DNA of 64,000 nt from Spirosoma terrae (GCF_010435915.1 NZ_JAAFZH010000020.1:1-64000), one strand, 5' to 3'. Numbered from the stretch's first letter, positions 9,572 to 18,946 are shown. Made by a program: numbers and translations. The notes: generated from the sequence alone by a model not told the origin.

Positions 9572-12544
9572 ATGAAAGTTTCGCCTTCCGAACCCTTCCA
9601 GATCGTTTACTCACTACTAGAGCATGAATTTCTAGGCTACCTCATCGAGGCCTTCGTTATTCAGTTGAATGGGCGAGGAGAATTAACGCTGCAAAACCAG
9701 ACCTTGTCTACACAAAACGTAAGCGAGTTTGCTCAGGAACTTGACGAACGTGATTTTGAACTGGTTCGGCTCATCGATAGCATCCAACAGGACACCATTG
9801 TTAAAAAGTTTAATACGAGAAAGCTGCCTGCCGTTGATTTTTTCCTGAAAATATATGACCCACACAAAGGCGATAAGGTCGTTCAGGAAGCCATTTGTGG
9901 GTATCTGGAAACCATGAAGGGGAAGATTATGGGATTGCTTTCCGGCAAACCATTTTACGTCATGGGCAATGATGGTAATCCGGCCTGGACTCCCCTCGAA
10001 TGGATGCCAGAACCCGCCCGAGTCCATTTCCATTTTGTCCGTAATCCTGATTCAACAAATTACTTCCCTATCATTCGTTATCCGATAGGTACTACGGGTG
10101 ACACGGAGCGCGTGGAGTTCCAGTTTAAAGGTGCGTTGATGATTTGCGATGAACCAGCCTACATGATGGTTAACAATCGTGTTTATCATTTCAGCAGGAA
10201 TGTCGATGGTAAAAAGCTACGTCCTTTCTTCTCTAAGAACCATATTGTTATTCCGAAAAACATTGAACAGCAGTACTACGAACGGTTTGTCAGCCAACTC
10301 ATTGCTGCCTACGACGTATATGCCAAGGGGTTCGAAATTCGCTCGGAAACCATGGAGCCTGCCCCTGTTCTGACGGTCTCAGAAATGGTTACGTCAAGCC
10401 GTACGGTACCGGCAGGAATACTACAGGACGGAAGCGATTCGGATGATGAATCCAGCCAGCGGATCGCTTTTGACCTGTCTTTTCAATACGGCGAATTTAC
10501 CTTTCGATTCGACAGCTTTGGCCCATCGGCCAACGTCAGTCTGGAAAAAAAAGGGGAAGAGTATGTCTTTCATAAAATTCGTCGGGATCAGCGGCTGGAA
10601 CGGCAAAAGCTGACTTTCCTGCGTGAATCGGGCCTCGATCTCCGACATGGCCGGTTAGCCATTTCGAAATCAGAAGCCTTCGTCTGGCTGTCTGAAAACA
10701 ACATCAAACTCCAGGAGGCAGGCTTTTTAATACGTCAGAACGCACAGGATGCCAAGCGCTATTTTCTGGGGTACTCCAGCATCAGCGTATCTATTGAGGA
10801 AGGGCGCGACTGGTTCGATATTTACGCCAATGTCCGGTTTGGCGAATTTGAAATCCCGTTTCTTAAACTCCGGACACTCATCCTGAACAAAAAGCATGAG
10901 TTTACACTTCCCAACGGCGAAATAGCGGTCATCCCGGAAGTGTGGTTCACCAAGTACTCCGAACTGTTTGGTTTTATCGAACATCCCGACAGTGGCGATC
11001 CGCGCGATGCGGACAGGCTGGTTCTGCAGAAGCACCATCTGGCATTGGTACAGGAGCTGGAGCGCGACAATCTGGCAACGACAGTTATGAGCCGAAAACT
11101 CGAACGCCTGCGCGACTTTGAGGAGATTGAATCGTTTGCAATTCCCAAAAATTTCAAAGGAACGCTACGTCCCTACCAGCAAGCTGGTTACGACTGGATG
11201 AATTTTCTGCGCCAGTATCGGTTTGGCGGTTGCTTGGCCGACGATATGGGTTTGGGAAAAACCGTTATGACGCTGGCCATGCTACAGGGCCAGAAAGAAG
11301 CCGGTGCTCTGGAACCGTCGCTCCTGGTTATGCCAACCTCGCTGCTCTACAACTGGGAGCTGGAAGCCAGCAAGTTTACGCCCGATCTGCGGGTTATGGT
11401 CTATACCGGTACGTATCGCGACAAAAACACGGCTCAATTTGACGGCTATGATTTAATTCTGACCTCGTACGGTATTGTTCGGATCGATATAGATTTACTG
11501 AGTGATTATCGGTTCAACTACGTCATCCTGGACGAGTCGCAGGCAATCAAGAACCCATCGTCGCACATCACCAAAGCGGTCATGCAACTCAACACGGCCC
11601 ATCGGCTCATTCTGACCGGCACCCCGCTTGAGAATAGCACGATGGATCTATGGTCGCAAATGTCCTTCATCAATCCGGGTTTGCTGGGTAGCCAGTCGTT
11701 CTTCCGCAATGAATTTCTGATACCCATCGAGAAGCGACATGATGAGCTAAAAACGGCCCGGCTCTATAGTCTGATAAAGCCCTTCATGCTTCGACGGAAC
11801 AAATCGCAGGTAGCAACGGACCTCCCCGAAAAAGTAGAAAGCGTTCTGTTTAGCGAAATGACTCCCGATCAGGAGAAGCAGTATGAGGAGGCTAAATCGT
11901 TCTACCGCAATCTGATTCTGGAACGTATCGAAGAAGAAGGGATGGCTAAATCGCAGATGGTGGTGTTGCAGGGCCTAACCAAGCTTCGTCAGATTGCGAA
12001 CCACCCGCGCATGGTCGATGATGAGTACGAAGGCGATTCCGGAAAGCTATCGGACGTACTGCTACGTCTCGAAAGCGCTATGACGGAACACCATAAAGTA
12101 CTGGTATTTAGCCAGTTTATTAAGCACTTAAACGTAGTTCGGCAATACCTCAAGGAGAAAAACATTAAATACGCTTATCTGGATGGGTCAACGCAGGACC
12201 GGCAAAGCCAGGTTGAACTATTCCAGACCGACGATTCGGTTAAACTGTTCCTGATTTCACTCAAAGCGGGCGGTCTGGGCCATAACCTGACAGCCGCCGA
12301 TTACGTTTTTATTTTAGATCCGTGGTGGAACCCAGCTATCGAAGCGCAGGCCGTTGACCGGGCTCACCGAATAGGCCAGCAAAAAACGGTTTTTACGTAC
12401 AAGTTCATTGCCAAGAACACCGTCGAAGAAAAAATTCTGTCGTTGCAGCGGGCCAAGCAGCAACTGGCCGGAAGTTTGATCACTACGGAAGAAAATTTCA
12501 TGAAGTCGCTTACCAAAGAAGACATTCTGGTGCTTCTTGAATAA
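9572..12544 (+). CDS. SNF2-family DEAD/DEAH-box helicase
   Basis: 990 residues. The N-terminal half (about 1-530) is the poorly conserved extension typical of bacterial SNF2 proteins. The SNF2 ATPase follows: Walker A DDMGLGKT near residues 556-563, motif II DESQ near 653-656 and motif III LTGTPLEN. The second RecA lobe has VFSQF, YLDGST, FLISLKAGGLGHNLT and motif VI QAVDRAHRIGQ near 926-936. It uses ATP to move along double-stranded DNA and may remodel protein-DNA or RNA-polymerase complexes (RapA-like role inferred). Length and motif order are complete. The substrate is unknown. Confidence 0.93.
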   Translation: MKVSPSEPFQIVYSLLEHEFLGYLIEAFVIQLNGRGELTLQNQTLSTQNVSEFAQELDERDFELVRLIDSIQQDTIVKKFNTRKLPAVDFFLKIYDPHKGDKVVQEAICGYLETMKGKIMGLLSGKPFYVMGNDGNPAWTPLEWMPEPARVHFHFVRNPDSTNYFPIIRYPIGTTGDTERVEFQFKGALMICDEPAYMMVNNRVYHFSRNVDGKKLRPFFSKNHIVIPKNIEQQYYERFVSQLIAAYDVYAKGFEIRSETMEPAPVLTVSEMVTSSRTVPAGILQDGSDSDDESSQRIAFDLSFQYGEFTFRFDSFGPSANVSLEKKGEEYVFHKIRRDQRLERQKLTFLRESGLDLRHGRLAISKSEAFVWLSENNIKLQEAGFLIRQNAQDAKRYFLGYSSISVSIEEGRDWFDIYANVRFGEFEIPFLKLRTLILNKKHEFTLPNGEIAVIPEVWFTKYSELFGFIEHPDSGDPRDADRLVLQKHHLALVQELERDNLATTVMSRKLERLRDFEEIESFAIPKNFKGTLRPYQQAGYDWMNFLRQYRFGGCLADDMGLGKTVMTLAMLQGQKEAGALEPSLLVMPTSLLYNWELEASKFTPDLRVMVYTGTYRDKNTAQFDGYDLILTSYGIVRIDIDLLSDYRFNYVILDESQAIKNPSSHITKAVMQLNTAHRLILTGTPLENSTMDLWSQMSFINPGLLGSQSFFRNEFLIPIEKRHDELKTARLYSLIKPFMLRRNKSQVATDLPEKVESVLFSEMTPDQEKQYEEAKSFYRNLILERIEEEGMAKSQMVVLQGLTKLRQIANHPRMVDDEYEGDSGKLSDVLLRLESAMTEHHKVLVFSQFIKHLNVVRQYLKEKNIKYAYLDGSTQDRQSQVELFQTDDSVKLFLISLKAGGLGHNLTAADYVFILDPWWNPAIEAQAVDRAHRIGQQKTVFTYKFIAKNTVEEKILSLQRAKQQLAGSLITTEENFMKSLTKEDILVLLE

Positions 12545-12640
12545 GTAGATGTTTAGACACAAAAGAGTTTTTTGGGAAGATCTTGCCTGGTATTTGTTAG
12601 TAACCCAAGTAACTGGCATTCACCCTAAAAAACTCAACGC

Positions 12641-12817
12641 ATGAACGTTAAAAGCATTTTTGGCATCATCTTAACTCTCGTCGGCCTGGTTGGGCTCATA
12701 TACGGCGGCATCGACTTCACCAAAGGGGGCGTAGCACAGGCATCTTTTGTTTACCTAATACTGGGAGGCATCTTTTTCTTTACCGGCGTAAGTCTGCTAC
12801 GTAGCACCAAAGCCTAG
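12641..12817 (+). CDS. Small two-helix membrane protein
   Basis: 58 residues, starting MNVKSIFGII and ending LLRSTKA. Two hydrophobic helices (about residues 5-22 and 35-53) are separated by a short polar loop (YGGIDFTKGG), giving a hairpin in the inner membrane. It begins 96 bases after the helicase stop on the same strand, with an A-rich leader (CCTAAAAAACTCAACGC). It resembles the many small DUF-type two-helix proteins of Bacteroidota, but I cannot name a family with certainty and no function can be deduced. Confidence 0.65.
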   Translation: MNVKSIFGIILTLVGLVGLIYGGIDFTKGGVAQASFVYLILGGIFFFTGVSLLRSTKA

Positions 12818-12835
12818 CGAACAGTATCTGGGAGA

Positions 12836-13348
12836 TTATCTCATATATACGCCCATTCGCTGATCATCACTTAGCACAACCTCAACATGCTCCGTTAGCG
12901 TTGTGCTAAGTTCATACCCTGTATAATCGGCCGCAACTGGATAACGCGGATAGTTTCGGTCAATCAGTACCGCCACCTGAAGTTTTCGCACGGGAACGGC
13001 CAAAAACGGCTGCAAACTGAAAAGCAGCGTCCGGCCCGTATGCAGAACATCGTCAACAACAATAACAACTTTATCAACAAAGTCGCTGGCTGGGCGGTCT
13101 GTTTCAACGAGAGGTTGAGAGAGCTGCGCTTTGTCCAGCGTCAGTAATAGTACCTCTACTGTAAAAGGAGCAATGATCTGCAATTCCTGCGCCAGAGATT
13201 TAGCCAGCACAAATCCTTCGCCCGAAACACCCGCTAACAGGATGGCTTTCTCTTCAAAATTATTCTCATAAATCTCAAAAGCAATTCGGCGAATTTTCTG
13301 ACGTATTTGTTCAGAATTCAGAATAAGCGTCGGCTGGGCGGTTTTCAT
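12836..13348 (-). CDS. PyrR-like phosphoribosyltransferase
   Basis: 170 residues. The PRPP-binding loop is complete at residues 95-107 (VIVVDDVLHTGRT), with an ILLAGVSGEG loop near 36-45, as in PyrR and other type I phosphoribosyltransferases. In PyrR the fold gives uracil phosphoribosyltransferase activity and sometimes regulates pyrimidine operons. No pyrimidine genes lie nearby, so regulation of pyr genes is not supported here; nucleobase salvage is the safer reading. It converges on the small membrane protein gene and is divergent from the DUF4783 gene. A near-consensus -7 box (CATCTTTG on minus, 13374-13381) lies upstream. Confidence 0.8.
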   Translation of the reverse strand: MKTAQPTLILNSEQIRQKIRRIAFEIYENNFEEKAILLAGVSGEGFVLAKSLAQELQIIAPFTVEVLLLTLDKAQLSQPLVETDRPASDFVDKVVIVVDDVLHTGRTLLFSLQPFLAVPVRKLQVAVLIDRNYPRYPVAADYTGYELSTTLTEHVEVVLSDDQRMGVYMR

Positions 13349-13474
13349 AGATACTATAAATACACTTGAAGGCGCAAAGATGATAAAAGTCGGGAAGTCA
13401 ATAAAGAAAGTTATGCATGTTCACTAGTTAATCATCGGTATTCGCTATGCTTTTGGCATAATTTTCGCCAATAG

Positions 13475-13915
13475 ATGGAGCATACTATTCAGATTCTACG
13501 ATACATGAATGCCCTGATAACTTTTTTAGTATTGTATACGATAGGGTTTATGCCAGTTAAGTCGGCTTCTGATACCGAACTCATTCAAACCATACAAACC
13601 TCCTTACGGAAAGGGAATGCCGGACAGTTATCGGCCCGCTTTGACAAAACACTGGAACTAATCATCGATACTGAAAAAGTAGATTTTCCTTCCGTCCAAT
13701 CCACCCACGCGGAGCTGATTCTTCGTTCATTTTTCCGTAAGCATCCACCACAAAACTTTCAATTTGTATACCGGGGCGCTTCCAATCGCCTTCGTTATAG
13801 TACCGGCACCTATACAACGGAAGGTCAGACCTTTGCCGTTTATGTACTGATGCGGCAGTCTTCGAACCAGGAATACGTCATAAATGCCTTACACTTCCGA
13901 AAAGGCCGATTTTGA
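13475..13915 (+). CDS. DUF4783 secreted protein
   Basis: 146 residues from this start. A second ATG at 13505 (MNALITFLVLYTIGF) gives a more normal signal peptide, and -7-like TAATTTTC at 13459-13466 would leave almost no leader for the first ATG, so 13505 may be the real start. The mature part fits DUF4783, a Bacteroidota-only family of small NTF2-like exported proteins: an opening two-helix region (LIQTIQTSLRKGNAGQLSARF) and a closing beta-rich part (YRGASNRLRYSTGTY, FAVYVLMR). Location is probably periplasmic. No activity is known for the family. Confidence 0.75.
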   Translation: MEHTIQILRYMNALITFLVLYTIGFMPVKSASDTELIQTIQTSLRKGNAGQLSARFDKTLELIIDTEKVDFPSVQSTHAELILRSFFRKHPPQNFQFVYRGASNRLRYSTGTYTTEGQTFAVYVLMRQSSNQEYVINALHFRKGRF

Positions 13916-13988
13916 TGTTACTTTATAAACTACCGGTAATTCCTGCATTATACCGTCAACATCCTATATCATAGATGCTAAATCGCCG

Positions 13989-13996
13989 TATCTTTG
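13989..13996 (+). promoter_or_regulatory. -7 box TATCTTTG before YcxB-like gene
   Basis: Exact match to TAnnTTTG. Transcription would start near 14003. The longer reading frame opens at 13994, inside this box, so the ATG at 14030 is preferred. No clear -33 TTG at the usual distance. Confidence 0.55.
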
Positions 13997-14029
13997 TATT
14001 TCATTTTGACGTTTGGCGTTGCCAGTACT

Positions 14030-14620
14030 ATGATTGTTAAAACTAAAAAATACGCATTAGACCAAAAAACGTACATTAACATCGCGTTGCGGCAGTGGAT
14101 ACGAGATAACTGGAAATGGGCATTTGTACCACTGGGACTTATTATCCTGAACGTTGTTCTCAACCTGACGAAGGTTTATCCCAACTACTGGATTTATATC
14201 GTTATTGTTTTGCTCACTATTCTCTATGTGCTCTTCTGGGCCATTCAGATTACCGGTATTGCGCAGATGGAGCAGAGCAAGGCCCTTTTCCAGAAATATA
14301 TTTATGAAATTGATAGCCGCCAGATTCTGATGCGTATCAACGTAAAGGAAGGTGGTATCCTGAAATGGGACCAGATCAGCGATCTTATTAAAGACAAAGA
14401 GGCTTACATTCTGTTCCTGAACAATGCCGAAGCTCTTAAAAATGTACAGGCCAGCTGGTTTGCCAAGACCGTAACGAAAGGTTTGGCCAAGGCCCAGTTT
14501 ATTTATCTGCCTTATTCGATTTTCAATAGCGAGCACGACCTGAAATTCATGGATGCTATGCTACGTCGTAAGGGCCTGCTGCCCGAAACGGCTCCCGCCG
14601 AACCCGTAAAAGTGAAGTAG
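14030..14620 (+). CDS. YcxB-like membrane protein
   Basis: 196 residues from ATG 14030; the start is chosen because an exact -7 box overlaps the upstream candidate. Two transmembrane helices (about 30-46 and 53-74) are followed by a cytosolic beta-rich domain with the YcxB-like pattern: a Trp just before the central strand (GGILKWDQISDLIKDKEAYILFL), then YLPYSIF near the end, as in small PH-like folds fused to membrane hairpins. No catalytic residues are evident. It is transcribed alone and followed by a strong hairpin at 14650-14682. Role unknown. Confidence 0.7.
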   Translation: MIVKTKKYALDQKTYINIALRQWIRDNWKWAFVPLGLIILNVVLNLTKVYPNYWIYIVIVLLTILYVLFWAIQITGIAQMEQSKALFQKYIYEIDSRQILMRINVKEGGILKWDQISDLIKDKEAYILFLNNAEALKNVQASWFAKTVTKGLAKAQFIYLPYSIFNSEHDLKFMDAMLRRKGLLPETAPAEPVKVK

Positions 14621-14649
14621 ATCATCTGCTGAGGCTAAGCTTATCCTAA

Positions 14650-14682
14650 CAACGAGCACGGAGACTATCTTCGTGCTCGTTG
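14650..14682 (+). terminator. Hairpin after YcxB-like gene
   Basis: 11-bp perfect stem CAACGAGCACG / CGTGCTCGTTG with an 11-base loop, 30 bases after the stop. The following tract is only weakly T-rich, so termination is likely but not certain. Confidence 0.6.
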
Positions 14683-14735
14683 CTATTACATGGTCCTGAA
14701 GAAAGGCTTGCTAAACTTCAGCCTTTTCTTTTTTG

Positions 14736-14743
14736 TATATTTG
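14736..14743 (+). promoter_or_regulatory. -7 box TATATTTG before Uma2-like gene
   Basis: Exact TAnnTTTG, 17 bases before ATG 14761. It lies downstream of the first in-frame start (14680), which therefore cannot be used from this promoter. Confidence 0.6.
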
Positions 14744-14760
14744 ATAAAACGTCAAAAGCT

Positions 14761-15345
14761 ATGCAGGCCATTACGCTAACGATACCGCCTAATCTGAATG
14801 TGTTTTCGGACGACGAACTCTATGCGTTCTGTTTGGCAAATCCCGAACTACGTATAGAGCGCGACGAAACAGGCCATATTATTATTATGTCCCCCACCGG
14901 ACTAGAAAGTAGCTTTACAAGTGGAGAACTCTTCGGCGAAGTTCGTAACTGGAATCGCCAGACCAAAGCAGGTCGAACGTCAGAATCCAATGGCGGTTAT
15001 ACGTTGCCCGACCGATCAATGCGAGCACCGGATGTTGGCTGGATCAGCAAAGAACGGTTGATGACCGTTATGCCGGAAGAGTTAAAAAAGTTTGCTCATG
15101 TATGCCCGGATTTCGTCATTGAGGTCCGATCCGAATCTGATAACGTAGAGGAGTTGCAGCTAAAAATGGAAAAGTGGATTAGCAATGGCGTCCGGCTAGG
15201 CTGGATGGTTGATCCCAAAACCCAGACAACAACCATTTATCGTCCCCAGACAACGCCCGAAACCAAAGCATTCAGCGATACGCTTTCCGGCGAAGATGTA
15301 CTTGTCGGATTTAGCCTCAACATTCAGGACGTGTTAAATTATTAG
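14761..15345 (+). CDS. Uma2 family (DUF820) endonuclease-like protein
   Basis: 194 residues from MQAITLTIPP; the start is fixed by the -7 box at 14736. It matches the Uma2/DUF820 restriction-endonuclease-like fold: HIIIMSPTG, then RAPDVGWI and DFVIEVRSESD, giving the D...E-x-x pattern of PD-(D/E)XK enzymes, and LGWMVDPKTQTTTIYRP near the end. The family is abundant in cyanobacteria and Cytophagales, usually solitary, and its cellular role is not established. No partner antitoxin is visible. A strong terminator follows. Confidence 0.85.
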   Translation: MQAITLTIPPNLNVFSDDELYAFCLANPELRIERDETGHIIIMSPTGLESSFTSGELFGEVRNWNRQTKAGRTSESNGGYTLPDRSMRAPDVGWISKERLMTVMPEELKKFAHVCPDFVIEVRSESDNVEELQLKMEKWISNGVRLGWMVDPKTQTTTIYRPQTTPETKAFSDTLSGEDVLVGFSLNIQDVLNY

Positions 15346-15359
15346 GCGAGTCTTTAAGA

Positions 15360-15408
15360 CGAAAAGGAGAAAGGACGTAGCATCCCTATGTCGTTTCTCC
15401 TTTTTTCG
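15360..15408 (+). terminator. Intrinsic terminator after Uma2-like gene
   Basis: Left arm CGAAAAGGAGAAAGGACGTAG pairs with CTATGTCGTTTCTCC and a T-run (TTTTTT) with few mismatches. It lies 14 bases past the stop. The A-rich left side suggests it could act in both directions. Confidence 0.75.
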
Positions 15409-15447
15409 TTTCTTTGACTGAAGTGATCCCATCCTGACACTTCTTCT

Positions 15448-16869
15448 ATGAAACGCATCCTGATACTCCTCTTTCTCGTCATTAGCCCGGTTGATTCGTT
15501 CGCCCAGCTAAGCGCTGATACGCTCGCTCGAATCGACAAAATCTTTGATCGTTATTTGCCACAGAATCCTGGCTGCCAGCTTTCTATTTCCAGAAATGGA
15601 AGTGTAATTTTTTCCAAAGCCTGGGGTATGGCCGATCTGGAACACACGATTCCGCTCACGACCGAATCCATCACCGAAGCGGGTTCGGTATCGAAGCAGT
15701 TCACGGCAGCCGCCGTTCTCCTCCTGGAGCAGCAGGGTAAATTATCATTGGACGACGATATTCGTAAATACATCCCCGAAATACCGGATTATGGTACGCC
15801 CATTACGCTACGTCGGATGATGCACCATGCCAGCGGTTTCCGCGACTGGGGCAGTGTAGCTGGTATTGCTGGTTGGCCACGTACGACCAAAACATATAGC
15901 AATGACGATGCGCTGGACATTATCATCCATCAGAAAGCGCTGAATCACAAACCCGGCGACGAATTTCTGTACAGTAATTCGAACTACAATCTGTTTGCCA
16001 TTTTAGTGGAACGAGTCAGTGGTCTGTCTCTTGCCGATTACACGAAGAACTATTTGTTTGAGCCAGCAGGCATGACGCATACGCAATGGCGCGATGACTT
16101 CAGACGTATCGTCCCCAATCGGGCTATAGCCTATGAGAAAACCGCAACTGGTTACGAAACCGATATGCCCAATGAATATGTCTACGGAAACGGCGGCCTT
16201 CTCACCACCACCGAAGACCTCCTGAAATGGAATGAATACTACTGGAATGGGCATTTTGGTAGCCCTTCCTTACTACCCAAACAGCTAACCATTGAAGTGT
16301 TTAATAACGGCACTACGTATCCATATGCCGCCGGGCTTTACGTCACGAAAAACAAAGGCCAGGATTACGTTTATCATACCGGCTCCACGGCTGGTTATCG
16401 GGCTCTACTGATACGTTATCCTCAGGAAAAGCTATCGATTGCCTGGCTAAGTAATACGTCGCAGTTCGACGCGACCAGCAACAACGTAGTGAAAGAGATC
16501 GAAAACCTGTTTGTCGCTGATCGATCCGATAAAAACGCTGCATCTAAATCAGAAAGCGCTACGTCTACAATGGCAAAAAACAGCAATTCGGTAAAACCAA
16601 ACTCATTACAGGACTATATTGGCACGTATTATTCCGAAGAGGCTCAGGCCACTTTTTCACTTAAAGAAAGCGGGGGAAAATTAATTCTCAACCAGGCACC
16701 CGGCGTGAATCTTGATTTGGTCGCTACTGGTCAGGATACATTTAAGGCCGCTGCCAGTTCGCGCGGGTTGGGTGGTGCCGTCATTACGTTTCAGCGTGAT
16801 AAAAAATCGGTCAAAGGCTTCAACGTAACAATTCCCCGAGCCCGAAACGTATCGTTCAAAAAACAGTAA
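15448..16869 (+). CDS. Serine hydrolase, beta-lactamase class C-like
   Basis: 473 residues. Signal peptide ends at about residue 20 (SFAQ). The penicillin-binding/class C fold shows its three motifs: SxxK at S80-K83 (GSVSKQF), YSN (FLYSNSNYN, near 175) and HTG (YHTGSTAGYRA, near 312). The C-terminal 100 residues form an extra beta domain common in Bacteroidota esterase or peptidase relatives. It probably acts in the periplasm on D-amino-acid peptides or esters; the substrate is unknown and beta-lactamase activity should not be assumed. Single gene between two terminators. Confidence 0.88.
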   Translation: MKRILILLFLVISPVDSFAQLSADTLARIDKIFDRYLPQNPGCQLSISRNGSVIFSKAWGMADLEHTIPLTTESITEAGSVSKQFTAAAVLLLEQQGKLSLDDDIRKYIPEIPDYGTPITLRRMMHHASGFRDWGSVAGIAGWPRTTKTYSNDDALDIIIHQKALNHKPGDEFLYSNSNYNLFAILVERVSGLSLADYTKNYLFEPAGMTHTQWRDDFRRIVPNRAIAYEKTATGYETDMPNEYVYGNGGLLTTTEDLLKWNEYYWNGHFGSPSLLPKQLTIEVFNNGTTYPYAAGLYVTKNKGQDYVYHTGSTAGYRALLIRYPQEKLSIAWLSNTSQFDATSNNVVKEIENLFVADRSDKNAASKSESATSTMAKNSNSVKPNSLQDYIGTYYSEEAQATFSLKESGGKLILNQAPGVNLDLVATGQDTFKAAASSRGLGGAVITFQRDKKSVKGFNVTIPRARNVSFKKQ

Positions 16870-16880
16870 AGGCTTAATTT

Positions 16881-16909
16881 GTCCCAAACAGCATCCTGCT
16901 GTTTGGGAC
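16881..16909. terminator. Bidirectional hairpin between convergent genes
   Basis: Perfect 13-bp stem GTCCCAAACAGCA / TGCTGTTTGGGAC with loop TCC, between the serine hydrolase and the Dabb gene. No long T-run on either side. Confidence 0.6.
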
Positions 16910-16930
16910 ATCAGGATATTATCTAAACTA

Positions 16931-17335
16931 TTATTTAGCCTGGTTGGTAAAGTCAACAACCGTCAGCTCACCGATCCAGGGACCAACAACCGTCCCAAAT
17001 TCTTTATGAGCCGGATGCGGCAGGTAGGTATCCCGATCTTTCTCTGAATCGAACGTCAGAATAAAGGCATGAGTTAGGCCATGGGCGTGGTTTTCAGGGC
17101 TATTATTCGTTCCCCACTGAAAGCCTTTGATTTCCTTTATTTTCGATGGGAGCGCTTCAAAAGCAGCCACTATCTCTTTTACTTTCGCCTGGGTCGTTTC
17201 GGGTTTAAACTTAAAAAGCACAATGTGCTGAACAACATTTTTCATTGGTTTTGCGGGCGGATCGCCAGTAAGCGTGTGAGCGTATGTCGTGACAGACAAA
17301 AGGGCCAAAGCCACGATAGTCAGAATGCGTTTCAT
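16931..17335 (-). CDS. Exported Dabb (stress-responsive A/B barrel) protein
   Basis: 134 residues. A signal peptide occupies about residues 1-19 (LALLSVTTYA). The mature part is a complete Dabb domain: VQHIVLFKFKPET at the front, an alpha region around EIVAAFEALPSKI, the GFQWGTNNSPE strand, and the closing HPAHKEFGTVVGPWI. These small ferredoxin-like barrels dimerise; most have no assigned substrate. Export to the periplasm is inferred from the signal. It ends against the serine hydrolase terminator. Confidence 0.88.
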   Translation of the reverse strand: MKRILTIVALALLSVTTYAHTLTGDPPAKPMKNVVQHIVLFKFKPETTQAKVKEIVAAFEALPSKIKEIKGFQWGTNNSPENHAHGLTHAFILTFDSEKDRDTYLPHPAHKEFGTVVGPWIGELTVVDFTNQAK

Positions 17336-17389
17336 AAAGTGATGACCGTTTACACCAAAAGAAAATTAAAGTGCCACCCTACTATACGT

Positions 17390-17502
17390 CAGAACCGGGA
17401 TTCGCAGGATTTAAATGATTTACACGATTTTTTGAAATACCGCTTTTTTGAAGCGAAAGCAAAATCATGCAAATCATTTAAATCCTGCGAATCCCGGTTC
17501 TG
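17390..17502. repeat. Long intergenic inverted repeat, family A copy 1
   Basis: Left arm starts CAGAACCGGGATTCGCAGG and is a perfect 32-base match to the right arm, continuing with two mismatches to about 43 bases. The centre carries a nested small hairpin CGCTT-TTTTG-AAGCG followed by AAAGCAAAATC. It sits between the Dabb and isocitrate dehydrogenase genes, 10 bases downstream of the latter's stop. A second copy is at 40512-40621. Confidence 0.85.
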
Positions 17503-17512
17503 ACAATTGGTA

Positions 17513-18736
17513 TTACTTCGCCAGTTTCGCTTTCAGATTCTCATCTAAAGCTTCCAGGAAGTCTTCTGTATACAGATAGTGCTCACCAGCTACCAGATTT
17601 TTCACATCCGGGAAAGCCGAAATGGCCAGATCCTTCGTCATTTTACCGCTCTCTACGGTTTCAACGCAAACATCTTCCAGCGCGTTAGCGAAGTCGATCA
17701 GCTCCTGATTACCATCCAGTTTACCACGGAAAGCCAGACCACGAGTCCAGGCGTAAATCGACGCAATTGGGTTTGTAGACGTTTTGTTGCCTTTCTGATA
17801 TTCGCGGTAGTGGCGCGTTACGGTACCGTGAGCCGCTTCTGCCTCCATCGTGTTACCATCTGGCGTCAACAGAACCGAGGTCATCAGACCCAGCGAACCG
17901 AAGCCTTGTGCAACGGTGTCAGACTGTACGTCGCCGTCGTAGTTTTTACAAGCCCAAACAAAGTTACCTTCCCATTTCAGGGCCGAAGCAACCATGTCGT
18001 CGATCAGACGGTGCTCGTAATGAACACCCGTTTCTTTGAACTCGGTTTCGTAAATTTCCTGGAAGATATCCTTGAAACGTCCGTCGTATTTCTTCAGGAT
18101 GGTATTTTTCGTCGACAGATATAATGGCCAGCCTTTTTGCAGTGCTACGTTGAAGCACGAACGCGCGAATCCTTTGATCGACTCATCTACGTTATACATG
18201 CCCATGGCAACACCTGGACCTTTGAAGTTGAATACTTCGTACTCCTGCACCGTACCGTCTTCGCCTTCGAACTTCATCGTCAGTTTACCTTTACCAGGTA
18301 CAATGAAATCCGTAGCGCGGTACTGATCGCCGAAAGCGTGACGGCCAACGATGATCGGCGCTTTCCAGTTCACAACCAGACGTGGTACGTTATTCATTAC
18401 GATTGGCTCCCGGAAAACCGTTCCGTCCAGAATGTTCCGGATGGTACCGTTTGGCGATTTCCACATCTGCTTCAGATTGAACTCTTTAACACGGTCTTCA
18501 TCTGGCGTAATGGTCGCGCATTTAATACCAACACCATATTCTTTAATGGCATTAGCCGCGTCGATCGTTACCTGATCGTTGGTTTCATCACGGTATTCGA
18601 TGCCAAGGTCATAATATTTAATGTCAACATCAACGTAGGGCAAAATCAGCTTGTCTTTGATAAATTTCCAGATGATGCGGGTCATTTCGTCGCCATCCAG
18701 TTCGACAACCGGATTTGCTACTTTAATTTTTTCCAT
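17513..18736 (-). CDS. icd: NADP-dependent isocitrate dehydrogenase
   Basis: 407 residues from MEKIKVANPVVEL, which aligns with the N-terminus of the eukaryote-like (type II) NADP-IDH family. The frame extends 21 codons further, but an exact -7 box at 18797-18804 on the minus strand puts the transcript start at about 18790 and leaves that extension atypical. Motifs include VELDGDEMTRIIW at the front, the substrate loop SPNGTIRNILDGTVFREPI and the C-terminal EAAHGTVTRHYR. It converts isocitrate to 2-oxoglutarate and CO2 in the TCA cycle, supplying NADPH, in the cytosol as a dimer. Single gene followed by a long inverted repeat. Confidence 0.95.
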   Translation of the reverse strand: MEKIKVANPVVELDGDEMTRIIWKFIKDKLILPYVDVDIKYYDLGIEYRDETNDQVTIDAANAIKEYGVGIKCATITPDEDRVKEFNLKQMWKSPNGTIRNILDGTVFREPIVMNNVPRLVVNWKAPIIVGRHAFGDQYRATDFIVPGKGKLTMKFEGEDGTVQEYEVFNFKGPGVAMGMYNVDESIKGFARSCFNVALQKGWPLYLSTKNTILKKYDGRFKDIFQEIYETEFKETGVHYEHRLIDDMVASALKWEGNFVWACKNYDGDVQSDTVAQGFGSLGLMTSVLLTPDGNTMEAEAAHGTVTRHYREYQKGNKTSTNPIASIYAWTRGLAFRGKLDGNQELIDFANALEDVCVETVESGKMTKDLAISAFPDVKNLVAGEHYLYTEDFLEALDENLKAKLAK

Positions 18737-18796
18737 TGGACTTGGGTATATAAACGATTGAAAACGATACAAACTTGGCCGCCCGGCGACCCGGCG

Positions 18797-18804
18797 CAAA
18801 AGTA
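18797..18804 (-). promoter_or_regulatory. -7 box TACTTTTG for isocitrate dehydrogenase
   Basis: On the minus strand the sequence is TACTTTTG, an exact TAnnTTTG, 60 bases before ATG 18736. No TTG at standard distance. Confidence 0.5.
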
Positions 18805-18946
18805 GTGAATTAGGGGCAACGGGTGAAATTGAAAGCAGTTTCCTTTTAGGGCTATTCTCTACCGATCAAGTAGTGCATACATTTTCGATACATTGGTATA
18901 TTTATTGCAACAGTAAACCATATTCTTTCTAGTTTTAACCACAACC

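Noticed and set aside
17081..17503. 140-codon plus frame over the Dabb gene and inverted repeat
   Set aside because: Antisense to a clear Dabb gene and ends in a repeat element.
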